Program-made: the position numbers and the translations under genes
Assembly: GCA_041753075.1 (NCBI GenBank)
Contig: JBGSVE010000137.1
Span: 1 to 64,000 of the forward strand
Reading direction: 5' to 3'
Source of the DNA: UBA6163 sp041753075
Lineage (GTDB): Bacteria; Planctomycetota; Planctomycetia; Pirellulales; Pirellulaceae
Length of the DNA: 64,000 nt
Notes under the pieces: model-generated
Seen by the model: the letters and a program-made list of their open reading frames with translations, nothing else
The model's database searches: none
Told to the model about the DNA's origin: nothing
Part shown: positions 51,946 through 60,100 of the stretch, one piece after another
How positions within the stretch are numbered: the stretch's first letter is position 1
Layout: each line of letters begins with the position of its first letter

Positions 51946-52304
51946 GGCGATATTCGTTGCGGGCTAGCGGGATGAAATCACAGGGTCAACGGATTCTAAA
52001 GCAGCCCTGTAATTCTGGGAACAACTAAAAACAGATTCATCGCGACGTGATCAAACAGAGCGGCTCGTCGCTTGGGAAGTTCGCCTAACAAGTCGCCATT
52101 GCGTCACGGTGCGATTTTGCTAAGCTATCTGCCCCTCCCACCAACTTGTCCAGAGTCAATTTGTCGTTAAATGACGACAGTTGACCGGTGTCCGAAGTTT
52201 TGGTGGGACAAGTGAGTCCATTTCCATTTCAAAATCCCTAATGGCCTGAGTGATGAACAGGCTACGGTCGCCATCAGACCGAATTTCATCGGAGTTTCGC
52301 CTAG
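51946..52304. other. Leader region with long hairpin before the small basic gene
   Basis: A 359-bp region between the minus-strand aminotransferase and the plus-strand small gene. It contains the 71-nt imperfect hairpin at 52137-52207 (listed separately) and GGAG (52291-52294), a ribosome site for the GTG at 52305. No credible protein is encoded on the other strand. Confidence 0.45.
52137..52207. repeat. Long imperfect hairpin (about 22 paired bases)
   Basis: From the outside inward: CCCACCAA (52137-52144) pairs with TTGGTGGG (52200-52207), CTT with AAG, GTCAA with TTGAC, and TGTCGT (52162-52167) with ACGACA, around a TAAATG loop. An alternative stem is possible between ACTTGTCC (52144-52151) and GGACAAGT beginning 52206. 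It lies about 100 bp upstream of the small basic gene and could be an mRNA leader structure or a MITE-like element. Confidence 0.55.
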
Positions 52305-52394
52305 GTGGGTACGAAAAAAACAGGTAAAGGCCGACGCAAAGTCGGACGCAAGAAGCGACGTATGCGAGCCCGGATTCGCCATCGCAAGAAATAG
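52305..52394 (+). CDS. 29-residue highly basic protein, possible bS22/mS38-type ribosomal protein
   Basis: A GTG start ten bases after GGAG encodes a 29-residue protein, GTKKTGKGRRKVGRKKRRMR followed by ARIRHRKK and TAG. Nineteen residues are Lys, Arg or His and there are no acidic residues. The pattern of RRK, KKRR and R-x-R-x-R-K-K blocks resembles the AURKAIP1/COX24-type small-subunit proteins (bS22 in actinobacteria, mS38 in mitochondria), which are equally tiny and basic. Two intrinsic terminators follow. The composition, ribosome site and terminators support a real gene; the ribosomal assignment is inference. Confidence 0.6.
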   Translation: MGTKKTGKGRRKVGRKKRRMRARIRHRKK

Positions 52395-52410
52395 GTAGTG
52401 TCTTGGCGAG

Positions 52411-52443
52411 CGAGTTTTGCCGTTAAAATCGAAAAACTCGTTT
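52411..52443 (+). terminator. Stem-loop terminator after the small basic gene
   Basis: CGAGTTTT (52411-52418) pairs with AAAACTCG (52433-52440), followed by TTTC, 17 bp after the stop at 52394. The A/T-rich symmetric stem could also terminate transcription from the other strand. Confidence 0.55.
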
Positions 52444-52492
52444 CGGTTGCTACGTGATCGCTTGAAATTCGCCACCTCGTTTATCGAAATCA

Positions 52493-52520
52493 ACTCCCGT
52501 CGTCGACGTCGGAGTTTTTC
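52493..52520 (+). terminator. Second stem-loop followed by a T-run
   Basis: ACTCC-CGTC (52493-52501) pairs with GACG and GGAGT (52505-52515, two-base bulge), around a three-base loop, followed by TTTTC. It probably backs up the first terminator ahead of the next gene. Confidence 0.5.
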
Positions 52521-52603
52521 TTGGCGTAGGAAGTAGGTTGAGATTAAACAAGCGTCTCGTCTTTGGCGAGCCGTGCCTTATCTTTCAACCGACGACTTGG
52601 ACC

Positions 52604-52834
52604 ATGGACCAATCCCGCTTCCGACCGCTTGATTCATCGATTCCCGTCCGACCGGCAGATGCCTTTCGCCGGATTGAAATGCGGCTGGATTCACTCTGTG
52701 ATTTGATTGACGAAGAACTTCATAGCGGCGGCGTCGAAGATTTGGCGCTCAGCGAATTTACGCGGCGCATCACCGGCGAAGTCGACCATGTCATGTCGTT
52801 TGAAGACGACTGGCTCGGCAACGACTTCATCTAG
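52604..52834 (+). CDS. Small hypothetical protein
   Basis: The ATG at 52604 gives 76 residues (MDQSRFRPLDSSIPVRPADA); an earlier in-frame start at 52538 would add 22 residues. The protein is acidic toward the C-terminus (MSFEDDWLGNDFI) with a central helical pattern RRIEMRLDSLCDLIDEELH. No signal peptide, membrane helix or known motif is seen. It converges on the cysteine desulfurase gene and overlaps its last eight bases. No function can be proposed. Confidence 0.5.
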   Translation: MDQSRFRPLDSSIPVRPADAFRRIEMRLDSLCDLIDEELHSGGVEDLALSEFTRRITGEVDHVMSFEDDWLGNDFI

Positions 52835-54014
52835 CCGCTTGCTCGCCACAAACCTTGCGGTGCGCCGCGGCGATCAATGACGCGGCAGCGGCGACTTCGG
52901 CGGCAGACGTAAACGTTCCCAATCCAAACCGCAGGCTGCGCCGGGCGCGACTTTCGCTGATCCCAATTGCCGTCAAGACATGACTCGGCCGCGGATCGAC
53001 ACTGCTACACGCCGAACCGCTGCTAATCGCCAACTCGGGCATCGCCGCCATCAAAGTTTCACCCTCAACATCGACCAGCGAAAAGTTCAGGTTGTTGCCC
53101 AAGCGACAACTTGTCCCGTCGCCATTAACGAGCGGCGGACCATTGAGCACAACATCAGGGAACCGGTCCTGAATCGCATTCCAAAGCGAATCGCGCAGTG
53201 CGGTTTGGCGTTCTTGTTCGGCCGAAATTGACTGGTCACAATACCGCAGCGCTTCGCACATGCCCACAACCGCCGCAGGGTTCATCGTCCCGCTGCGCAA
53301 GCCCTGTTGTTGGCCACCGCCTTCAAACAGCGGCCTCAACCGAATCCGACGACGGTTCGCCAGCGCCAAAAAACCGACGCCCTTAGGACCGTAGAACTTG
53401 TGTGCCGAGCCGCTGAGCAAGTCGATATCGGTCTGGTTGATTGGCGTTGGAATACGGCCAATCGCCTGCGAAGCGTCACAATGAAACAGCGCCCCGGCGG
53501 CGTGAACGATTTCGGCAATTTTAGCGATCGGTTGCAGAGTCCCGATTTCGTTGTTTGCCCACATGATTGACACCAGTGCCGTATCGTCCGTGATGACATC
53601 TCGCAACGCATCGAGATCGACTTGGCCGCACTCTGGGTCACCTTGGATTCGCACCGGCAACACGGTGACGCGAAAACCCTCGCGGACCAATCTTGCCGCT
53701 GGATCGAGCACCGACGGATGCTCGGTAGCCACGGTAATGAAGTGACGACGGCGATTGCGTGGGTGACGCATGACTCCATCGATGGCCAAGTTATTACTCT
53801 CGGTCGCGCCGCTGGTGACGATGATTGAATCGGCGCGGCAATCCAATTTGGCTGCCATGATCGACAAAGAATCGTCACAGGCCAGGGCCGCCATTCGGCC
53901 TGGGCCATGTGTGTGACTGTGGGGATTGCCAAAGTTCGCCGTCATCCATGGCAGCATCGCAGCGAGTACGCGCGGATCCAGTGGCGTCGTTGCGTGGCAA
54001 TCCAGGTAGATCAT
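52827..54014 (-). CDS. Cysteine desulfurase (NifS/IscS-like)
   Basis: The ATG at 54014 gives 395 residues starting MIYLDCHATTPLDPRVL, the standard family opening; upstream extension is disregarded. VTSGATESNNLAIDG, ATEHPSVLDPA, the PLP lysine in SGSAHKFYGPKGVGFL, and the active-site cysteine loop ISSGSACSSVDPRPSHVL are all present. The enzyme takes sulfur from cysteine for Fe-S clusters or thio-modified tRNA. There is no iscU or mnmA next to it. The upstream NUDIX gene ends four bases before this start, so the two probably share a transcript. Confidence 0.92.
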   Translation of the reverse strand: MIYLDCHATTPLDPRVLAAMLPWMTANFGNPHSHTHGPGRMAALACDDSLSIMAAKLDCRADSIIVTSGATESNNLAIDGVMRHPRNRRRHFITVATEHPSVLDPAARLVREGFRVTVLPVRIQGDPECGQVDLDALRDVITDDTALVSIMWANNEIGTLQPIAKIAEIVHAAGALFHCDASQAIGRIPTPINQTDIDLLSGSAHKFYGPKGVGFLALANRRRIRLRPLFEGGGQQQGLRSGTMNPAAVVGMCEALRYCDQSISAEQERQTALRDSLWNAIQDRFPDVVLNGPPLVNGDGTSCRLGNNLNFSLVDVEGETLMAAMPELAISSGSACSSVDPRPSHVLTAIGISESRARRSLRFGLGTFTSAAEVAAAASLIAAAHRKVCGEQAAR

Positions 54015-54018
54015 CAAA

Positions 54019-54642
54019 TCAAGCGGTTGGAATTTCCGCGAAGAGTGCATCGAGACAAATTTGGCTCCAAACTTCAAGCCGATCGCGATCGCGCCGCAAT
54101 TCATCGATCGACACGAATGAGGTTTCACACACGTCGTCTTCGTTTGACGTGACCGCCGGTTGATCGAGCTCAAATCGATGCACGATGCCAAGATGAACAC
54201 GTCCGACTTCGGTTGATGAATCGTAGATCACGCCCACCTTGGATTCGCGATAACCGCAACCGATAGTGACCTCCTCGTCAAGCTCGCGGCGCATGCCCGT
54301 GAGGTACGGATCGCTGCCGCCGGCGGCATCTTCTTGAGAAATATGCCCGCCGATTCCAATGCTCCGCTTGGCGCGAAGGCGGGCTTCGCCTTGGCCGCCA
54401 CCACGCGTGTAAGTGAACAAAAACAGATTGCCGGCTTCGTCGCGATGCTGCAGCAATATGTAAGGAATCAATTGCTTGAATCGTGGGTCCGACTCCATTT
54501 CCGAGCGGGGGCGAAACGACAGTTCACCCGAGCTTAAAATGGGTTCCAAAAAGCGATCGACTGCCGGACTGAAGCCGTCGATCTCGCCGATCGCCTCGAC
54601 GACGGCTGCGGGTACGACCAAAATTTGTTCTTCTTTTGACAT
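54019..54642 (-). CDS. NUDIX-fold hydrolase-like protein
   Basis: The ATG at 54642 (MSKEEQILVVPAAVVEAIGE) gives 207 residues; the frame remains open upstream only as antisense of the prepilin peptidase. The C-terminal half carries a NUDIX-type box, GGHISQEDAAGG to GMRRELDEEVTI, where the RELDEE core matches REUxEE but the spacing from the first Gly is enlarged. SIGIGGHI, EVGRVHLGIVHRF and FVSIDEL fit the surrounding fold. NUDIX enzymes hydrolyse nucleoside diphosphates linked to another group. The N-terminal 90 residues are helical and not assigned. It lies four bases ahead of the cysteine desulfurase. Confidence 0.78.
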   Translation of the reverse strand: MSKEEQILVVPAAVVEAIGEIDGFSPAVDRFLEPILSSGELSFRPRSEMESDPRFKQLIPYILLQHRDEAGNLFLFTYTRGGGQGEARLRAKRSIGIGGHISQEDAAGGSDPYLTGMRRELDEEVTIGCGYRESKVGVIYDSSTEVGRVHLGIVHRFELDQPAVTSNEDDVCETSFVSIDELRRDRDRLEVWSQICLDALFAEIPTA

Positions 54643-54701
54643 CGAACGTTTGTCGTGAAGTGTGCGTGAAGTGTGTTCTACAATCCTTAACAGATGATAC
54701 G

Positions 54702-55961
54702 CTACGCGAACAGTCGCTGTTTGATCTGACGCCAAATCAGCAACAGAATGCCCATTCCAGCCAGCGCGAACATCAACACCCAAAACAGCGTTGCACCCAG
54801 CAGCACGTATTGCGATAGGTTTTGATTCCACACTTTGTCCCAGCCCGACACCGCGATAACGGTACCGGCACACAGGTATGGACCAAAGGGAACGGCGGGT
54901 TGACGCGTGATCGCGTACTGAATGATGACGATCAGAATCGCCGCCAGTGGTGCCAAGAAAAACGCGGCCAGTGCGCACTGCCATCCGACCACCGCACCGA
55001 TCATCGCCATCAGCGTGACGTCGCCGAACCCCATCGCTTCTTGGCGCATCGCCACGCTGGCCACGATGCGAACCGCCCACACTGTTCCTCCGCCAACGGC
55101 AAGCCCGACCAGCGACGTCAGCAAACCACGCCAAGCTTTGTCACCGCCAAGCCACCAGACGCCAAGCACGCCAACAGCCCCGACACACCACATCCAGACC
55201 AGCCACTTGCTCGATGGGTTGCGGCGCAGCCCATGGCACAGGTATCCGAGCGCCTTGGTGATGCCACGACGAAGTATCAGACGTCGATCGGCGAGCGCAA
55301 AGCACCACACGGTCCAGATGCCAAGCCCCCAAAAAAGTCCTTGAGTCGAGTTCCATTTGGCATCAAATGGCCACGGAATGCTGAACGTCGTCTCAACGAT
55401 TTCTAGCGTCTGTACCCAAAAAACTTCCGCTGGCAGCCACGTTAACCAGGGTAACGTTGCCACGACCAAGGCAGCGAGCGTTCCGGGCAAAGTGATGATG
55501 TCGGGAATCGTCTGCTCATCAAAATCGATGAACGTGGCGGCGACCATTAACGTCAAGAACACGGTGTGAACCACAAACAGCGAGTGTCCCCAATCGGCGA
55601 ACGCCAGGATTGTCGCGGGATTGCGTCGCCACTCCGGTAACAGCAGCGCCGATTGCGTCTCGAACCAATACAACCCCGGTAGCACCAGTGCGACGCCCAG
55701 CTCAACGAGCAGCGGACGAATCCAAAACCCGCGACCGTGAAGCGAGGCCTCGCGGCGCAGCCCCAGCCAACCGACAACCGGCAGCCGGTCGAGCGTTTTC
55801 CGCTCCGGTGCCTGGGTATGTTTTGGTGCCCAGGGACTGATGTGCCGTGGAAAATAGGCCCATGAATAAATCAAATAGTTCGCAAACGCACCAGCGGCCA
55901 AGCCCACCATTGCGATCAAGAGATAGCGAACTTCGAGTGAAAGATTAAGAAACCAAGCCAT
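54702..55961 (-). CDS. Type IV prepilin peptidase (A24 family)
   Basis: A 419-residue polytopic membrane protein starting MAWFLNLSLEVRYLLIAMVG. The A24 aspartyl residues are visible in FIDFDEQTIPDIITLPG and in AMGFGDVTLMAMIGAVVGWQ (GxGD). It should cleave leader peptides of type II secretion pseudopilins or type IV pilins at the inner membrane. The N-terminal CxxC...CxxC zinc motif of bifunctional PilD is absent (DRLPVVGWLGLRREASLHG region), so N-methylation is uncertain. It is longer than PilD (about 290) owing to extra segments between the two Asp blocks. It ends 59 bp before the NUDIX gene on the same strand. Confidence 0.85.
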   Translation of the reverse strand: MAWFLNLSLEVRYLLIAMVGLAAGAFANYLIYSWAYFPRHISPWAPKHTQAPERKTLDRLPVVGWLGLRREASLHGRGFWIRPLLVELGVALVLPGLYWFETQSALLLPEWRRNPATILAFADWGHSLFVVHTVFLTLMVAATFIDFDEQTIPDIITLPGTLAALVVATLPWLTWLPAEVFWVQTLEIVETTFSIPWPFDAKWNSTQGLFWGLGIWTVWCFALADRRLILRRGITKALGYLCHGLRRNPSSKWLVWMWCVGAVGVLGVWWLGGDKAWRGLLTSLVGLAVGGGTVWAVRIVASVAMRQEAMGFGDVTLMAMIGAVVGWQCALAAFFLAPLAAILIVIIQYAITRQPAVPFGPYLCAGTVIAVSGWDKVWNQNLSQYVLLGATLFWVLMFALAGMGILLLIWRQIKQRLFA

Positions 55962-56018
55962 GCGGTGCTGAAAATCGTGGGCTGGCACAAAAGTACGCAG
56001 TATTAGCCTGCTTTACAT

Positions 56019-56066
56019 GTGGCTGGGGCTTCCAGCGGCAGCGCTGCCGCTGGAAGCCCCAGCCAC
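56019..56066. repeat. Perfect 48-bp palindrome with no spacer
   Basis: Bases 56019-56042 (starting GTGGCTGGGGCTTCCAGCGG) are followed immediately by their exact reverse complement, 56043-56066 (ending AAGCCCCAGCCAC). It lies in the divergent spacer between the prepilin peptidase and the nucleotidyltransferase genes, 58 bp from the first and 194 bp from the second, and has no T-tail. It may be an extragenic palindromic repeat or a bidirectional RNA structure. Confidence 0.9.
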
Positions 56067-56259
56067 TTACTGCACCTATCATATCAGCGCTCGCCGCCCA
56101 TCGGCAGCACCGCGCCGGCAGGTGGGTGTAACCGCTGCAATCGGCAAAAGCCCGCGATTAGCATTGCCGCATTTTGTTTGTGCGGGATACCGAAATTCGG
56201 TGGGCCGACTATCTTACGAAGCATTCAATTTGCCCGACGTTCCCTCGCCGAAGTTCACC

Positions 56260-57141
56260 ATGCAGGTTACCAAAGCGGTCATCACCGCCGCCGCTCCGAA
56301 CCAGAATACGCTGCCGCTGCAACGCTTGGTCGATCGCCAAGGTCGCGACAAGACGGCGCTGCAGTTCATTGTCGAAGAAACGCTTTCCGCCGGAATCGAA
56401 GAGATCTGTGTCGTCATTCAACCCGGTGACGAAAAGGCGTACCAACAAGCCGCCGGCGAGCATCTTGGCAGCCTGCGATTTGTCGAGCAACCCACACCGC
56501 TGGGTTACGCCGATGCGGTTTATCGGGCTCATCAATTCATCGACGGCCAACCGTTTCTGCATCTCGTTGGCGACCATTTGTACCTCAGCACCTGTGACAT
56601 ACCGTGTGCCAAACAGCTTGTTAAGGTTGCTGAGGAGTTTGGTTGTTCGGTCAGTGCGGTGCAATCGACGCGCGAAAACAAGTTGCCGTACTTTGGCATC
56701 ATCGCTGGAACGCACGTGCCGCGCCACGAGGGCCTGTACGAAGTCAATCGCGTTATCGAAAAGCCGACGCCGACCTTGGCCGAACAAGAATTGGTCACAC
56801 CGGGTTTGCGATCGGGACATTACCTTGGGTTCTTTGGTATGCACGTGCTCATGCCGGAGGTAATGCACGCGATCAAGCAATTGTTGGAAAAGCAATCCGA
56901 TCGCAATCCGACGTTGTCCGATGCGGCGGCCGAGATGCCATCGCGCCAACGGTACTTGGCGTATCAACTGCAAGGCAATCGTTACAACATCGGCATCAAA
57001 TACGGCTTGTTGCTTGCGCAGCTTGCGATCGGATTGGCGGGCCGCGACCGCGACCAGATTTTGACCGAGCTGCTCGAGTTGGTCGTCAACCGGCCAACCG
57101 AATCGGCGCTCGAGTCGTTGGAAGGACTTGCGACGCGATGA
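56260..57141 (+). CDS. Sugar-nucleotidyltransferase-like protein with degenerate active loop
   Basis: The ATG at 56260 gives 293 residues. The fold resembles NTP-transferases such as UTP-glucose-1-phosphate uridylyltransferase: TALQFIVEETLSAGIEEICV, FVEQPTPLGYADAVYRAHQF, HLVGDHLY, VIEKPTPTLAEQ, and LGFFGMHVLMPEVM with RYNIGIKYG near the end. However the N-terminal signature GxGTRxxPxxK is replaced by TAAAPNQNTLPLQRLVDRQ, so NTP binding is doubtful. The stop overlaps the ATG of the following fused kinase gene (ATGA), so both proteins are made together. It may be a regulatory or scaffold partner, or a variant enzyme. Confidence 0.8.
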   Translation: MQVTKAVITAAAPNQNTLPLQRLVDRQGRDKTALQFIVEETLSAGIEEICVVIQPGDEKAYQQAAGEHLGSLRFVEQPTPLGYADAVYRAHQFIDGQPFLHLVGDHLYLSTCDIPCAKQLVKVAEEFGCSVSAVQSTRENKLPYFGIIAGTHVPRHEGLYEVNRVIEKPTPTLAEQELVTPGLRSGHYLGFFGMHVLMPEVMHAIKQLLEKQSDRNPTLSDAAAEMPSRQRYLAYQLQGNRYNIGIKYGLLLAQLAIGLAGRDRDQILTELLELVVNRPTESALESLEGLATR

Positions 57142-60100
57142 GCCGATTGATCGAAGTCATCACGTCCAATGCCAGCGCTGTACGTGACCAATCGCTCAAT
57201 GCGATTTGTCGCGACGCCACGCTGCAGCAGTTGCTTGACGATGCAGCAGCGTTGGATCAATTTCGCCGACACGAATCGAATCTGTACCATCGTGTCCGCG
57301 CGTTATTCTTCTTGGAAGCGATTTATCGTTATCACGTGCCGCTGCGACTCCAACCGGCCGACAGTGGCTTGATTCCGTTTGCCGGCTACGAGAATCTGCT
57401 CAATCGTCGCTTTATCGAGGCGATCGACACGTTCTTGGAAACCCAAACCACAACCGGCATTACCGACGGTTTGTCCTCGGCGCTGGCCGGCGCCTATCAC
57501 CAATTGGCATTTCAAACGCTCGCTGACCAAGTGCGGCGCAGCGTCCGGATGGTGCGTGGCAACCAATGGATGTTTCGCATCGGACACCCAGCCGATCATC
57601 CGCTGCGGATTCGACCGGAGTTGTTGGCCATCGATCCAACCACGGGAGCAGCGCCAGTGCTGCGCGAACAGACGGCGGTGCGAATGGATTTTTCGCACAG
57701 CGCATGGAGCGACATTTTTTTCCTGGGGATGGATTTTCCCGAGGGCGCGCGAGTCATCAACGTGTCGGTCGATCTGGGCGTGCGCGGTCGTGACGCCGAG
57801 CCGCGTCCGCCGATTGAAACGTATTTGCGTGTCATTGATCGACCGGTGATCCGATTGACCAGTGTCGATTTGGGCGCGAGTACCGACATTGAAACGATCG
57901 CCGATGTGTTTGATTTTGCCAGCGACTATTTGGGGCTACTCAAGGCGGCCGTTATTGCCTCGGGAATCGTGCCGCCGGGTTTGGAAGGCTGTCGCCAAAA
58001 GATCGGCGACCTACTTGACCGATTGGTCGCGCCAGGCCAAGGAATCGAGATTGTCAGCAAGATCAACGACATTCCCAAGGGCTCGCGCTTGGCAGTATCG
58101 ACCAATCTGCTTGGCTCATTGATTTCGATTCTGATGCGCGCCACGTCACAGATTTCGTCATTGACCGGCGCGCTCGTTGAACGCGATCGCCGCCTTGTCG
58201 CCGCCCGCGCGATTCTTGGCGAATGGCTGGGCGGCTCCGGTGGCGGTTGGCAAGACTCTGGTGGCGTGTGGCCGGGGATCAAACTGATTACTGGTGCGGT
58301 TGCCAGCGCTGGTGATCCCGAGTTTGGAATCAGCCGCGGTCGCTTGATGCCGGTGCATCAAGTGTTGGGTGAAGATCAAGCATCAGCGGCGACGCGAAAG
58401 AAAATTCAAGACAGTTTGGTCTTGGTTCACGGTGGCATGGCACAGAACGTGGGGCCAATTTTAGAGATGGTGACTGAGCACTACCTGTTGCGAAACGAAT
58501 CGCAATGGGCCGGTCGCCGCGAAGCGATGAAGATTCTTGACAATGTCTTGGACAAGATCAAAGCTGGCGATATTCAAGCGATTGGTGAGCTGACGACCCA
58601 GAACTTCGAGGGTCCGTTGCAGACGATCATCCCGTGGGCCACGAATCGTTTCACTGATCGCTTGATTGAAGTTTGTCGCGAGCGGTATGGAAAACAGTTT
58701 TGGGGTTTTTGGATGCTCGGCGGCATGGCCGGCGGCGGCATGGGCTTTATCTTTGATCCGGCGATCAAGGCGTCTGCGCAGGATTGGCTTGCTCGCGAAA
58801 TGGTAGCCATCAAGCGCGAAATGGAAACGTCGCTGCCGTTTGCGATGGACCCAGTGGTTTACGATTTCCGCATCAATGACAACGGCACGTTTGCCGAGCT
58901 CTTGACCGGCGACCAAGCCAACCTGCCGGATAAGTATTACGCCTTGATGCTGCCCGGTTTGTTGCGAACGGCGACCCGCGACCTATCGATGCAAACACGC
59001 CAAGAACTTGAACGGATCGCGACCCGCTGCCGCGTTGGTGGCGATGGCGCGGCGACCGCCGGTTTATTGCTCGATAGCGTTTTGCCGCATGAATCTCGCG
59101 CCGACCAATCAAATCAATCGCTGCAGCAACAATTGACGCTAGCCGGATTTGATCGCGAGCAACACGAGCAAATCCGCGCCGACTTGCGCAGTGGTCGGAT
59201 TGGGCTGGCGCAAAACCTGTTGTCGGCCAGCACGACGATCAGCGACGTTCGGCCCAGCGATGTGACTGACCTGCGCGGCAAGATCGACTCGAAGTTCATT
59301 GCCCTTGGAAAGCAAGCGATCCGCAATGGCGAAGTTGCCATTGTTTCATTGGCCGCAGGTGTCGGCAGTCGCTGGACCCAGGGTGCCGGTGTGTGCAAGG
59401 CATTGCACCCGTTCCACCGATTTGCCGGACGGCATCGATCGTTCATCGAAGTCCACCTAGCCAAGAATCGGTTCACCACAGAGACTCACGGTGGCGTGAT
59501 TCCGCATGTGATCACGACGAGCTATTTGACCGATGCACCGATTCGCCAAGCGATCGAGCGTCACCAAAACTTCGGCTTCGCCGGGCCGCTTTACGTTTCA
59601 ACGGGGCGCAGTGTCGGACTTCGCATGGTGCCGACCGTCCGCGACCTGCGATTCTTGTGGGAAGAGTCGGCCCAGCAAATGCTTGATGCCCAACAACAGA
59701 AAGTTCGCGACAGTTTGCGCGCGGCGCTGATGAATTGGGCGCGTGGTGCCGGTGAAGCCAGCGACTACACCGACAATACGCCGTCGCAGTGCATGCACCC
59801 GGTCGGCCATTGGTATGAAATTCCGAATCTGCTTCGCAACGGTTTGCTCGCGCGAATGTTGGACGACCACAAATCGCTTCGTTACTTGATGTTGCACAAC
59901 ATCGATACGCTTGGTGCATCGGTTGATCCCGGCATTCTTGGCAATCACATTAAAGGCGGGTCGATGCTTTCCTTCGAGGTCATCGGGCGACGGTTGGAAG
60001 ATCGCGGCGGCGGTTTAGCTCTCGTCGATGGACGGCCGCGATTGGTCGAAGGGTTGGCGATGCCCAACGAACGCGCCGAGTTCGCCTTGACCTATTACAA

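Noticed and set aside
54643..55134. N-terminal extension of the NUDIX protein
   Set aside because: The extension is antisense to the prepilin peptidase gene and is low-complexity Arg/Gly; the internal ATG at 54642 fits the domain start.
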